Source: Stenotrophomonas maltophilia
Lineage (GTDB): Bacteria > Pseudomonadota > Gammaproteobacteria > Xanthomonadales > Xanthomonadaceae
DNA length: 64,000 nt
Assembly: GCF_002205165.1 (NCBI RefSeq)
Contig: NZ_NIVS01000022.1
Location: 62,001-126,000 of the forward strand
Direction of reading: 5' to 3'
Below the pieces are notes generated by a model. The model was not told the origin of the DNA, made no database searches, and saw only the letters and a list, made by a program, of their open reading frames with translations. Of this stretch, positions 37,561-47,919 are shown piece after piece. A program made the translations under genes and the position numbers. Every line of letters begins with the position of its first letter. Positions within the stretch are counted from its first letter, which is position 1.

Positions 37561-38388
37561 ATGCGCCTCTCTGGCCAATTCAACGCGCTCAGCTTCGATG
37601 GTGATGTGGCGCCCGGACCGTATCCCCCTCAGGGGTTCGTGTCGATCGCGGAAGGCGCGCTCGGCAATGGCGATTGTTTCGGGCTGTATTGGCCGTTGGG
37701 GCGCGAGGGAGACGCGCCCTTCGTCTGCGAGATGTTCCATGACGAATGGCGTATGGAACTGCGCCATTCCTCGGTGCAGGTGTTCTCGCGCTGGCTGGAG
37801 CTGAACGAAGGCGAGTATGGCGAGCATGAGGTCGAAGATCCCGGTTCGCCCTCCGAGCGGTTGGAGCAGGCGCGTGCGCAGGTGCTGGCAGCGGAGGTCG
37901 AGCAGGCCATTGAGCTGCTGCGCGCAGCCTGCACCGCGTTCCCGGAGCTTCAGCAGGGCTGGGCGCTGCTGGCAAGCCAGTATATGCGGCAGGGGCAGCG
38001 CGATGCGGCGATCGATGCGGCACGTTCGGCGGTGCTGGCCAACTGGGCGTTTGGCATTCCCGAGGCGGGCGTGCTGCGCATCTTGCGCGCTGCCCCGGCC
38101 AGCACTGACCCGGTGATCGCGATGGTGCAGCGGATGGGCTTCGCGTTTGGCGGCGCCAAGACCAATCCGGATTACGCGCTGATGCGGGCCTGCATCGATG
38201 AATGCTGGGCTGCCGGTGACACCCTGACGGCGCTGCGACTGTCGCAGAACCGCTGCTACGTGCTTGCTGGCGAAACGGTCTCTTTTCAGGAACGCGAAGG
38301 GTTCATGCTGTCGCGCTGGCAAGCGGACTTCGCCGGGCAGTGCCAAGCTGTCCTCAACGACGACCGCAGGGGTTTCAGACAAGACTGA
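37561..38388 (+). CDS. hypothetical protein, possibly SMI1/KNR4-like with helical repeats
   Basis: The 275-residue product has two parts. Residues 1-85 (PPQGFVSIAEGALGNGDCFGLYWPL, PFVCEMFHDEWRMELRH) resemble the SMI1/KNR4 (SUKH) fold, seen in some polymorphic-toxin immunity proteins. Residues about 95-190 look like tetratricopeptide-type helices (EVEQAIELLRAACTAFPELQQGWALLASQYMRQGQ). No toxin gene is adjacent, so an immunity role is not supported by context. ATG 37561 is chosen because upstream codons lie in the ybaK promoter region. It is cytoplasmic, with function unknown. Confidence 0.6.
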   Translation: MRLSGQFNALSFDGDVAPGPYPPQGFVSIAEGALGNGDCFGLYWPLGREGDAPFVCEMFHDEWRMELRHSSVQVFSRWLELNEGEYGEHEVEDPGSPSERLEQARAQVLAAEVEQAIELLRAACTAFPELQQGWALLASQYMRQGQRDAAIDAARSAVLANWAFGIPEAGVLRILRAAPASTDPVIAMVQRMGFAFGGAKTNPDYALMRACIDECWAAGDTLTALRLSQNRCYVLAGETVSFQEREGFMLSRWQADFAGQCQAVLNDDRRGFRQD

Positions 38389-38407
38389 AGGGCATCGCGC
38401 CACAAAA

Positions 38408-38433
38408 AAACGGGCGCCTTTCGGCGCCCGTTT
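38408..38433. terminator. bidirectional terminator between the SMI1-like gene and ahcY
   Basis: AAACGGGCGCC (38408-38418), loop TTTC, GGCGCCCGTTT (38423-38433). The A-run on the left and T-run on the right let it serve both convergent genes. Confidence 0.85.
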
Positions 38434-38463
38434 CATCTCAACGCAACGGGACCGGCACGCCGA

Positions 38464-39909
<1,446 letters not shown>

Positions 39910-39952
39910 TCAAAGCTCCGGTGTAATGACGAGTCGATACTCGTGTTCGCCG

Positions 39953-40033
39953 GGCGCCGTTGGAACCAATCCTGGCCACCGAGCCTGGCCGCCCCCGGAC
40001 AAGGTCCGGAACGGTCGCAGCGCCCCTCGGTGG
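39953..40033 (-). promoter_or_regulatory. S-adenosylhomocysteine riboswitch upstream of ahcY
   Basis: Read on the minus strand, the leader has CCACCGAGGGGCGCTGCGAC, a variable GC-rich stem (GTCCGGACC-like), GCCAGGCTCGGTGG, and ends CCAACGGCGCC. CCACCGAG pairs with CTCGGTGG to form P1, and GGCGC at the 5' side can pair with the 3' GCGCC. This is the SAH riboswitch layout, an element that turns on SAH-recycling genes when SAH accumulates. It lies 44 bases before the ahcY ATG. Boundaries are from pairing by eye. Confidence 0.88.
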
Positions 40034-40043
40034 AGGGTCGCCC

Positions 40044-40049
40044 ATTATA
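40044..40049 (-). promoter_or_regulatory. -10 box of ahcY
   Basis: The minus strand reads TATAAT, a perfect -10, placing the transcript start near 40037, just upstream of the riboswitch aptamer. The -35 is weak (no clear TTGACA at 16-18 bases). Confidence 0.6.
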
Positions 40050-40160
40050 TCGCGGCCCGCTGCATTGGCATGAATCAGTACCCGCCCCCAACCATCGGCA
40101 GGGGGGCGATCGGCGCCCGGCTGTTAAGGTCGGGGGTTTGTATCCGCATAGGGACCGAAC

Positions 40161-42695
40161 ATGACACGCAACCACGGTGCACGCGCGCCACATTGGCGCC
40201 ATACCTTGATCCTTGGGCTGGCCCTGCTGGCGGTGCCACCGTTGGCGCTGGCCGCGGCCCCGGCCGCGAAGACCACTGCGCCGACCGCAGTGGCTGCCAA
40301 GGGCGATCAGGGCGGCTACGAGCTGCCGTCGCCGGCCCTGCAGGCCGTGGTCGACGCGCCGCGTGCGCCGACCCTGAGCCTGTCCCCGCGCCGTGACCTC
40401 GCCGCGCTGCTGCAGACCCCGCCGCTGCCGTCGATCAACGAGGTCGCCCAGCCCGAACTGAAGCTGGCCGGCCTGCGCATCAACCCGGCCACGCACTCGG
40501 CCAGCCGCTTCAGCTTCGCCGACAAGCTGTGGCTGATGAACGTGGCCGACGGCAAGGAGCGCCAGATCAGCGGGCTGCCGCAGCCGTTGTCGATCGCCAC
40601 CTTTGCGTGGTCGCCGGACCAGAAGTACATCGCCTTCAACCAGGTGCACGCCGCCACCGGCACCAATGAACTGTGGATCGTCGATGTCGACGCCGGTTCG
40701 GCGCGGCGCCTCGTCGGTGATCTGAACACGGTGATGGGCGATGGCTACAGCTGGCAGCCGGACAGCCGGGGCCTGCTGGTGATGCAGCAGCTCAAGGGAC
40801 GAGGGCCGGCACCGTCCGCCGGCGGCATCCCGACCGGTCCGGCCATCCAGCAGACCGAGGCCGATGCCGGCGTCCGCACCATCCGCACCTACCAGGACAT
40901 GCTCAAGAACGAGGCCGATGCACGCCTGTTCGACTACTACGCCAGCGCGCAGCCGGCCAAGGTCGCGCTCAACGGCGTCACCACGCCACTGTCCACCGGC
41001 GGCGTTTACTGGGATGTCACACTTTCACCCGATGGCCGTTACCTGCTCAGCGAGCGGGTGGTGCGTCCGTACTCCTATCTGGTGCCAGCCAGCGCATTCG
41101 CGCGTCGCATCGAAGTGCTCTCCGCCGTGGATGGCACGCTCGAGCACACCGTGGCCAACCTGCCGTTGAAGGAAGGCCTGCCGACCGGCAACGACGCGGT
41201 GGCCACCGGCGTGCGCCGGATCGACTGGCGCGCCGATGCTCCGGCGACCCTGGTCTGGGCCGAAGCGCAGGACGGCGGCGACCCGAACCGCGAGGCCAAG
41301 GTGCGCGATGCCGTGCTGATGCAGGCCGCCCCCTTCGACAAGCCGCCGGTGACCCTGGCGCAACTGGGCAGCCGCTATGCCGGTATCCAGTGGGGCCGTG
41401 GCGACCTGGCACTGCTCAACGAATCGTGGTGGAAGAATCGTGAGGTCAAGCAGTGGCGGATCGCGCCCGACCAGCCGGAGAAGGCGGCCGAGCTGCTGTC
41501 CGCACGTTCCTCGCAGGACCGTTACAACGACCCCGGCCGCCCGGGGCTGGTGCGCGACGTCAACGGGCGCTCACGTCTGCAGGTGAGTGCCGATGGCCGC
41601 AGCATCTTCCTGTACGGCCTCGGTGCCTCGCCGGAGGGCGACCGTCCGTTCGTGGATCGTCTTGATCTGGACAGCAAGCAGACCACGCGCCTGTTCCACT
41701 CGCAAGCCCCGTCGTACGCCGCGCCGGTGGCACTGCTCGACCAGGAAGGCAGCTCGCTGCTGTTGACCCGTGAATCGCCCGACGAGCCGGCCAACTTCTA
41801 CGTGCAGTCGCTGACCGATGCCACGGCTGCACCGAAGGCGCTGACCCACTTCCAGCACCCGCTGCCGCAGCTGCGTGGGGTGAGCAAGGAGCAGATCCGC
41901 TACAAGCGCAACGACGGTGTCGACCTGACCGCCACGCTCATGCTGCCGCCGGGCTACAACGCGAAGAAGGACGGCCCGTTGCCGCTGCTGATGTGGGCCT
42001 ACCCGGGCGAGTTCAAGACCGCCGAAGCCGCCAGCCAGGTCACCGATTCGCCGTACCGCTTCAACGCAATCAGCTACTGGGGCCCGCAGGCATTCCTGGC
42101 CAAGGGCTACGCGGTGCTGGTCAGCCCGTCGATGCCGATCATCGGCGAGGGCGACAAGGAACCGAACGACACCTACTTGCCGCAGCTGATCGCCAATGCC
42201 GAGGCGGCGGTGAATGAAGTGGTGCGGCGTGGGGTGACCGACCGTGAGCACATCGCGATCGGTGGTCACTCCTACGGTGCGTTCATGACCGCCAACCTGC
42301 TCGCACATACCCGCCTGTTCAAGGCCGGCATCGCGCGCAGTGGTGCGTACAACCGTACGCTGACCCCGTTCGGCTTCCAGGCCGAAGAGCGCAACTACTG
42401 GCAGGCGCAGGACGTCTACCAGAAGATGTCGCCGTTCAACTACGCCGACAAGATCAAGGACCCGATCCTCTTCATCCACGGCGTGGACGACAACAACTCC
42501 GGCACGTTCCCGATCCAGAGCGAGCGCATGTTCGCCGCGGTGAAGGGGCTGGGCGGTACTTCGCGGCTGGTGATGCTGCCCAACGAATCGCATGCCTACC
42601 GCGCGCGCGAATCGATCATGACCATGCTGGCCGAGAGCGAGCGTTGGCTGGAGCAGACCGTGGGCGAGGGGAAGCCGGTCAAGAAGACGCGCTGA
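40161..42695 (+). CDS. exported S9 family prolyl oligopeptidase, glutamyl endopeptidase-like
   Basis: This 844-residue secreted serine peptidase has a signal peptide at 1-32 (LILGLALLAVPPLALAAA), a beta-propeller-type region (about 130-580), and a C-terminal alpha/beta hydrolase domain. The triad is visible: Ser704 in GGHSYGAF, Asp776 in HGVDDNN, and His811 in NESHAY. The segments RYKRNDGVDLTATLMLPPGYN and SYWGPQAFLAKGYAVLVSPSMPI resemble plant chloroplast glutamyl endopeptidase, suggesting cleavage after Glu. Location is probably periplasmic or extracellular. It is divergent from ahcY. Confidence 0.85.
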   Translation: MTRNHGARAPHWRHTLILGLALLAVPPLALAAAPAAKTTAPTAVAAKGDQGGYELPSPALQAVVDAPRAPTLSLSPRRDLAALLQTPPLPSINEVAQPELKLAGLRINPATHSASRFSFADKLWLMNVADGKERQISGLPQPLSIATFAWSPDQKYIAFNQVHAATGTNELWIVDVDAGSARRLVGDLNTVMGDGYSWQPDSRGLLVMQQLKGRGPAPSAGGIPTGPAIQQTEADAGVRTIRTYQDMLKNEADARLFDYYASAQPAKVALNGVTTPLSTGGVYWDVTLSPDGRYLLSERVVRPYSYLVPASAFARRIEVLSAVDGTLEHTVANLPLKEGLPTGNDAVATGVRRIDWRADAPATLVWAEAQDGGDPNREAKVRDAVLMQAAPFDKPPVTLAQLGSRYAGIQWGRGDLALLNESWWKNREVKQWRIAPDQPEKAAELLSARSSQDRYNDPGRPGLVRDVNGRSRLQVSADGRSIFLYGLGASPEGDRPFVDRLDLDSKQTTRLFHSQAPSYAAPVALLDQEGSSLLLTRESPDEPANFYVQSLTDATAAPKALTHFQHPLPQLRGVSKEQIRYKRNDGVDLTATLMLPPGYNAKKDGPLPLLMWAYPGEFKTAEAASQVTDSPYRFNAISYWGPQAFLAKGYAVLVSPSMPIIGEGDKEPNDTYLPQLIANAEAAVNEVVRRGVTDREHIAIGGHSYGAFMTANLLAHTRLFKAGIARSGAYNRTLTPFGFQAEERNYWQAQDVYQKMSPFNYADKIKDPILFIHGVDDNNSGTFPIQSERMFAAVKGLGGTSRLVMLPNESHAYRARESIMTMLAESERWLEQTVGEGKPVKKTR

Positions 42696-42753
42696 CCGGC
42701 CGTGGCCGCCACCCATCGCGATGGGGCCGGCCACCGTCTGCTCGGCATGCAGT

Positions 42754-42778
42754 CGTGCCGGCCGCTGGCCGGCGCTAC
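42754..42778 (-). repeat. SMAG-like REP element (minus orientation)
   Basis: On the minus strand: GTAG followed by CGCCGGCC-AGC-GGCCGGCACG. A GTAG tetranucleotide abutting a short hairpin is the mark of SMAG/GTAG REPs in Stenotrophomonas maltophilia. It sits between the S9 peptidase and ppc. Confidence 0.7.
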
Positions 42779-42865
42779 CAGATGTAACTATTTGCGCGAC
42801 GCAGCAATGACCCCAATGTGGGGTAGGCTTGAGCGGATTCCGTTCCCGAGGCCAGTGCGTCGCAG

Positions 42866-45577
42866 ATGAACGAGTACCGAAGCAGCATCGTTTTTGCCAC
42901 TCCCGATATTCCCCTGCGTGACGATGTACGCCGACTCGGCGCACTGGTCGGCGACCTGCTCGCCGAGCAGGTCTCCACGCAGTTTTTCGATGATGTGGAA
43001 CAGGTGCGTACGCGCGCCATCGCCCGCCGCGAAAGCGACGCTCCCCTGTCCGATCTCAACGATGCGCTGACCGGCCTGCCGCCGGCGCGCGCCGAAGCGA
43101 TGGTGCGTGCGTTCAGTACCTATTTCCAGGTGGTGAACATCGCCGAGCGCGTGCACCGCATCCGCCGCCGCCGCGACTACCAGCGTGCCGGTACCGCCAC
43201 GCCGCAGCCCGATGGCCTGCAGGACGCACTGGTCAATCTCAAAGCGCAGGGCGTCACCCTGGACGAGCTTGCCGAGTGGCTGCCGCGGATCGACATCGAG
43301 CCGGTGTTCACTGCGCACCCGACCGAAGCGGTGCGCCGCGCGCTGCTGGAAAAAGAGCAGTTGATGGTGGCCAGCCTGGTCGACAACCTCGACGGCCAGC
43401 GCACCCCGGGCGAAGCGGCCGCCGATGCCGCGCGGTTTCGCATGGCCCTGACCGCCTCGTGGCAGACCACCGATTCCTCGCCCGTGCGCCCGACCGTGGA
43501 AGACGAGCGCGAGCATGTCGGCTTCTATCTGGTGCAGGTGCTGTACCGGGTGATTCCAGTGCTGTACGAATCGCTGCAGCAGGCACTGCTGGATACCTAT
43601 GGCCAGGAACTGCCGCTGCCGCGCCTGCTGCGCTTCGGTACCTGGGTAGGCGGCGACATGGACGGCAATCCGAACGTGGATGCCGGCACCATCCGCAACA
43701 CCCTGGATGCGCAGCGCCAGGCCGTGCTCGGCCGCTACCAGAAAGACCTGCTGCAGCTGGCCAGCCTGCTCAGCCAGTCCACCGAACGGGTGGCGGTCAG
43801 CGATGAACTGCAGGCACGCGTGGAGCATTACAAGGTCCTGTTGCCCAAGGTCACCTCGCGGCCGCGTCATGCCGACATGCCGTACCGCCTGCTCAACGAC
43901 CGCATGCGCGCGCGCGTGCAGGCGACGATGGAGGATGCGGAAGGCGCCTATGCGTCGCCGCAGGAACTGACCGACGACATCGAACTGATCCTGCGCAGCC
44001 TGCACGAGAACAAGGGCGACCATGCCGGCGGCTTCGCGGTGCGTCGCCTGCTGTGGCGGGTGCGCACCTTCGGCTTCCATCTGGCGCGCCTGGATGTACG
44101 TCAGGAATCGAGCGTGCATGGCCGCGCGCTGGCCAGCGTGCTGGATGGGCAGGAGGCCTGGGACGCCGCCGATGCGGTCACCCGCGCCGCGCGCCTTGCC
44201 CCGTTCGCCAGTGGCGAGCAGGCACTGCCCGCGAGCAACGAAGCCGGTGGCGAGCGTCTGGACGCGGTGTTCGCGGCGCTGGCCGATGCCCATCACCGGC
44301 ATGGGGCCGATGCACTGGGCAGCTACATCATCTCGATGGCGCACGACCGCAGCGATGTGCTCGCCGTACTCGCGCTGGCGCGTCGCGGCGGCCTGGTGGA
44401 TGACGCCGGCGCGGTGCCGCTCGACATCGCCCCGTTGTTCGAAACGGTGGACGATCTCAAGCGCGGGACCGACACCCTGCGCGATCTGCTGGCCGACCCC
44501 GTGTACCGCACCCACCTGGCCTCGCGCGGCGATGTGCAGATGGTGATGCTCGGTTATTCGGACAGCGGCAAGGACGGGGGTATCGCAGCGTCGCGCTGGG
44601 GCCTTCAGCGCGCCCAGGTGGAGCTGTTGGAGGTCGCTGCCGAGAACGACATCCGCCTGACGTTCTTCCACGGCCGTGGCGGCTCGATCAGCCGCGGTGG
44701 CGGCAAGACCACGCACGCCGTGGATGCCTCTCCGCGTGGCAGCATCGACGGCCGGCTGCGCGTGACCGAGCAGGGCGAAGTGATCCATCGCAAGTACGGC
44801 ATCCGTGCGCTGGCGCTGCGCTCGCTGGAGCAGTCCACCGGTGCGGTGCTGCGCTCCAGCCTGCGCCCGCGCGCCGCGGAACCGCGCGAGGAACAGTGGC
44901 GTCCGGTCATGGACCTGATCGCGCAGAAGAGTGCCGATGCCTACCGCGCCTTCGTCGGCCAGAAAGACTTCATGCAGTACTTCCGCCTGGCCACGCCGAT
45001 CGACGTGATCGAGCGGATGACGCTGGGCTCACGCCCCTCGCGCCGGTTGGGCGAAGATGCGGCGCTGACCAATCTGCGCGCGATTCCGTGGGTGTTCGCC
45101 TGGAGCCAGGCGCGGGCCGTGATTCCGGGCTGGTATGGCGTCGGTAGCGGCCTGCAGGCGGCGATCGACGCCGGCCACGAGGGCCTCCTGAAAGAGATGG
45201 CGCGCGACTGGCCGTTCTTCAGCACCTTCCTGGACGACATCGCGATGGTGCTGTCCAAGGGCGACCTGACCATCGCCGAGCAGTTCTCGCAGCTGTCCGG
45301 TGCGTTGCATGGCCGCTTCTTCCCGCAGATCCAGGGCGAGCTTGAGCTCACCTCACAGTGGATCCTGGCACTCACCGGCCAGGACGCACTGCTGCAGCAC
45401 GACCAGCGCCTGGCGCTGTCGATCCGCCTGCGCAACCCCTACATCGATCCGATCAGCGTGCTGCAGGTGGACCTGCTGCGCCGCTGGCGGGAGAGCGGGG
45501 GCGACGACGACGATGTGCTGCGCGCGCTGGTGGCGTGCGTGAACGGTGTTTCGCAGGGTGTACAGAACACCGGGTAG
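42866..45577 (+). CDS. ppc: phosphoenolpyruvate carboxylase
   Basis: Ppc carboxylates phosphoenolpyruvate to oxaloacetate, the main anaplerotic reaction. The 903-residue product carries the first signature [10 protein letters not shown] (catalytic His151), [11 protein letters not shown], the second signature [13 protein letters not shown], and the substrate-binding [13 protein letters not shown] loop. The C-terminal block [24 protein letters not shown] is typical. The start ATG 42866 matches the family N-terminus. A REP-like element lies just upstream and another just downstream. Confidence 0.97.
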   Translation: MNEYRSSIVFATPDIPLRDDVRRLGALVGDLLAEQVSTQFFDDVEQVRTRAIARRESDAPLSDLNDALTGLPPARAEAMVRAFSTYFQVVNIAERVHRIRRRRDYQRAGTATPQPDGLQDALVNLKAQGVTLDELAEWLPRIDIEPVFTAHPTEAVRRALLEKEQLMVASLVDNLDGQRTPGEAAADAARFRMALTASWQTTDSSPVRPTVEDEREHVGFYLVQVLYRVIPVLYESLQQALLDTYGQELPLPRLLRFGTWVGGDMDGNPNVDAGTIRNTLDAQRQAVLGRYQKDLLQLASLLSQSTERVAVSDELQARVEHYKVLLPKVTSRPRHADMPYRLLNDRMRARVQATMEDAEGAYASPQELTDDIELILRSLHENKGDHAGGFAVRRLLWRVRTFGFHLARLDVRQESSVHGRALASVLDGQEAWDAADAVTRAARLAPFASGEQALPASNEAGGERLDAVFAALADAHHRHGADALGSYIISMAHDRSDVLAVLALARRGGLVDDAGAVPLDIAPLFETVDDLKRGTDTLRDLLADPVYRTHLASRGDVQMVMLGYSDSGKDGGIAASRWGLQRAQVELLEVAAENDIRLTFFHGRGGSISRGGGKTTHAVDASPRGSIDGRLRVTEQGEVIHRKYGIRALALRSLEQSTGAVLRSSLRPRAAEPREEQWRPVMDLIAQKSADAYRAFVGQKDFMQYFRLATPIDVIERMTLGSRPSRRLGEDAALTNLRAIPWVFAWSQARAVIPGWYGVGSGLQAAIDAGHEGLLKEMARDWPFFSTFLDDIAMVLSKGDLTIAEQFSQLSGALHGRFFPQIQGELELTSQWILALTGQDALLQHDQRLALSIRLRNPYIDPISVLQVDLLRRWRESGGDDDDVLRALVACVNGVSQGVQNTG

Positions 45578-45588
45578 GCCATGACGGG

Positions 45589-45615
45589 GTAGTGCCGGCC
45601 GCTGGCCGGCAGCGC
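45589..45615 (+). repeat. SMAG-like REP element between ppc and the thioesterase gene
   Basis: GTAG then TGCCGGCC-GCT-GGCCGGCA. Perfect 8-bp stem. It lies between convergent genes and may also serve as a transcript end or stabiliser. Confidence 0.75.
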
Positions 45616-45618
45616 TTC

Positions 45619-46137
45619 TCAGACCCGCTCGACCAGATCACCCGGTGCAGGCGGGTTGGATGCCAGCAGCTCCAGGTGGCGCTGCTCCATCTCCTCGCGC
45701 AGCTGGCGGCGGATCAACGCGGCCGCATGCCGGCGGCGTTCGTCGGCGGTTTCCAGTACCAGCGGCGGCACCGGGGTCGGCTTGCCCTCATCATCCACCG
45801 CGACCATGGTGAAGAAGCAGCTGTTGGCGTGGCGCACGCTACGCTTGAGGATGTCCTCGGCCACCACCTTGACCCCGATTTCCATCGAGGAGGTGCCGGT
45901 GTAGTTGACCGAGGCCAGGAAGGTGACCAGCTCGCCGACCGCGATCGGCTGGCGGAACATCACCTGGTCCACCGAGAGGGTGACCACGTAGCTGCCGGCA
46001 TAGCGGCTGGCACACGCGTAGGCCACCTGGTCGAGCAGGCGCAGCACCGCACCGCCGTGCACCTTGCCGGAGAAGTTGGCCATGTCCGGCGACATCAGCA
46101 CCGTCATGGAGAGCTGGTTGGATTTGAATTCGGGCAT
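45619..46137 (-). CDS. acyl-CoA thioesterase, hotdog fold
   Basis: This 172-residue protein of the YciA/acyl-CoA thioesterase type hydrolyses acyl-CoA to free acid and CoA. The hotdog signature MANFSGKVHGGAVLRLLDQVAYACASRYAG holds the His-Gly-Gly and catalytic Asp. It is followed by VTLSVDQVMFRQPIAVGELVTFLASVNYTGTSSMEIGVKV. ATG 46137 (MPEFKSNQLSM) starts at the fold; the longer frame would run through a REP element. Chain-length preference cannot be inferred. Confidence 0.85.
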   Translation of the reverse strand: MPEFKSNQLSMTVLMSPDMANFSGKVHGGAVLRLLDQVAYACASRYAGSYVVTLSVDQVMFRQPIAVGELVTFLASVNYTGTSSMEIGVKVVAEDILKRSVRHANSCFFTMVAVDDEGKPTPVPPLVLETADERRRHAAALIRRQLREEMEQRHLELLASNPPAPGDLVERV

Positions 46138-46167
46138 GGCGGGAGTGTAGCGCCGCTTGACCCATTG

Positions 46168-46190
46168 GTAGAGCCGACCGTTGGTCGGCT
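46168..46190 (+). repeat. SMAG-like REP, left member of a doublet
   Basis: GTAG plus AGCCGACC-GTT-GGTCGGCT. It faces an inverted copy at 46292-46314, about 100 bases away. Confidence 0.8.
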
Positions 46191-46230
46191 TGTCGCGCGC
46201 GGCGAGACGGGCCAGGTACGGCAAAACGAC

Positions 46231-46254
46231 GACGGGCCGCTTTCGCGACCCGTC
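46231..46254. terminator. hairpin inside the REP doublet
   Basis: GACGGGCCGC, loop TTTC, GCGACCCGTC: a 10-position stem with one C-A mismatch. On the minus strand it is followed by GTCGTTTTG, so it may be a second terminator behind metK. Confidence 0.5.
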
Positions 46255-46291
46255 ATTTGTTTGGCCGATCATTGCCGCGCTGCGCGCGGCC

Positions 46292-46314
46292 AGCCGACCA
46301 ACGGTCGGCTCTAC
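46292..46314 (-). repeat. SMAG-like REP, right member of a doublet
   Basis: On the minus strand GTAG plus AGCCGACC-GTT-GGTCGGCT, identical in all 23 bases to the left copy at 46168-46190 but inverted. Confidence 0.8.
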
Positions 46315-46320
46315 CGGTAA

Positions 46321-46343
46321 GAAAAGGGCCGCTTTCGCGGCCC
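46321..46343 (-). terminator. rho-independent terminator of metK
   Basis: Minus strand: GGGCCGC, loop GAAA, GCGGCCC, then TTTTC. It begins 5 bases after the metK stop. Confidence 0.8.
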
Positions 46344-46348
46344 ATTCC

Positions 46349-47560
46349 TTACTTCAACTTCGCATCCGCGCGCAGGGCGGCGGCGCGATCGGTCTTCTCC
46401 CAGGAGAAGGCGGTCGCATTGACCTGTTCGCCAGCACCGTTGGTGTAGCTGAACTCCTTGGCCTTGCGGCCGAAGTGGCCGTAGGCCGCGGTCTGCTGGT
46501 ACATCGGGTGGATCAGGTCCAGCATCTGGATGATGCCGTACGGGCGCAGGTCGAAATGCTTGCGGATCAGCTTTTCGATCTTGTCATCGCTGATCTTGCC
46601 GGTGCCGAAGGTGGTGACCGAGATCGAGGTCGGCTCGGCCACGCCGATGGCGTAGGAGACCTGCACTTCGCAACGGTCGGCCAGACCGGCGGCAACGACG
46701 TTCTTGGCGACGTAACGGGCCGCGTAAGCCGCCGAACGGTCGACCTTGGACGGATCCTTGCCCGAGAACGCACCACCACCATGACGGGCCCAGCCGCCGT
46801 AGGTGTCGACGATGATCTTGCGGCCGGTCAGGCCGCAGTCGCCCACCGGGCCGCCGATCTCGAACTTGCCGGTCGGGTTGATGTGGAACTTGGTGCCCTT
46901 GTGCAGCCACTTGGCCGGCAGCACCGGCTTGATGATCTCTTCGCGGACGGCCTCGATCAGGTCCTTCTGCTTCACGCCCGGGGCGTGCTGGGTCGACAGC
47001 ACCACCGCGTCGATGGCCGAGACGGCACCGTTCTCATAGCGCAGGGTGACCTGGCTCTTGGCATCCGGGCGCAGCCAGGACAGCGGCGAGTTCTTCTTCT
47101 TGCGGATCTTGGCCTGCTGCTCGACCAGGCGGTGCGACAGGTGGATCGCGGCCGGCATGTAGCTGTCGGTCTCGTTGGTGGCATAGCCGAACATCAAGCC
47201 CTGGTCGCCAGCGCCCATTTCTTCGGGCTTCTTGCGGTCCACGCCCTGGGCAATGTGCGGCGACTGCTTGCCGATCAGGTTCAGCACGCCGCAGGTCGCG
47301 CCGTCGAAGCCGACGTCGGAGCTGTCGTAGCCGATGTCCAGGATCACCTTGCGGGTCAAGGCTTCCAGGTCGATCCAGGCGCTGGTGGTGATTTCACCGG
47401 CGACGATTGCCACGCCAGTCTTGACCATGGTTTCGCAGGCCACGCGCGCACGCTTGTCCTGGGTCAGGATCGCGTCCAGCACCGCATCGGAGATCTGGTC
47501 GGCAATCTTGTCCGGATGGCCTTCGGAGACCGATTCGGAGGTGAACAGGTAGCTGGACAT
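46349..47560 (-). CDS. metK: S-adenosylmethionine synthetase
   Basis: MetK makes SAM from methionine and ATP. The 403-residue product shows the N-terminal [37 protein letters not shown], the Mg/ATP-binding [21 protein letters not shown] and the phosphate loop [22 protein letters not shown] 47560 (MSSYLFTSE) follows an AAAGGA ribosome binding site. With ahcY it makes up the SAM-SAH cycle. No known SAM riboswitch class was recognised in its leader. Confidence 0.97.
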   Translation of the reverse strand: MSSYLFTSESVSEGHPDKIADQISDAVLDAILTQDKRARVACETMVKTGVAIVAGEITTSAWIDLEALTRKVILDIGYDSSDVGFDGATCGVLNLIGKQSPHIAQGVDRKKPEEMGAGDQGLMFGYATNETDSYMPAAIHLSHRLVEQQAKIRKKKNSPLSWLRPDAKSQVTLRYENGAVSAIDAVVLSTQHAPGVKQKDLIEAVREEIIKPVLPAKWLHKGTKFHINPTGKFEIGGPVGDCGLTGRKIIVDTYGGWARHGGGAFSGKDPSKVDRSAAYAARYVAKNVVAAGLADRCEVQVSYAIGVAEPTSISVTTFGTGKISDDKIEKLIRKHFDLRPYGIIQMLDLIHPMYQQTAAYGHFGRKAKEFSYTNGAGEQVNATAFSWEKTDRAAALRADAKLK

Positions 47561-47919
47561 CAGGCGTAATATCCTTTGATTCGGATGGAAAGATGGGCGC
47601 GAATGATACACGGCAAGTCGCGCGCTTGCATTGTGCGCCAGCACGGGTTGCCCGTGGTTAAGCCCGCGTGCCCGTCGCAGGGCCCCATGTGACGGGATTG
47701 AGGCCCAGCGTCACCGCCCAGTGTTCCACCAGCGTGACAACCGGACGCCCGCAGCGGCAACCCCCCGACAGGCACGCCAGCCGCACGCGCCCTCACGATG
47801 GGTGCGACGGGCATCCGGACCCCGCGCGCGTCATCGGCCCGTCGTCAAACCGCCATCGGGCTGTCGCCGGGGCCGTGCAGGCTTCGGCGCATCCGGCCGC
47901 CGGACCTGAGGAGCACGCC
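47561..47919. other. intergenic region between divergent metK and lpxH-like genes
   Basis: This 359-base gap contains the metK promoter area on the left. The rest is GC-rich with short imperfect inverted repeats and no supported gene. Open frames running through it (for example upstream of the phosphoesterase) lack family similarity. Confidence 0.5.
47603..47608 (-). promoter_or_regulatory. candidate -10 box of metK
   Basis: The minus strand reads TATCAT, preceded directly by TG, 42 bases upstream of the metK ATG. The -35 is poor. Confidence 0.4.

Noticed and set aside
47561..47700. A SAM riboswitch in front of metK
   Set aside because: None of the conserved motifs of known SAM riboswitches was seen.
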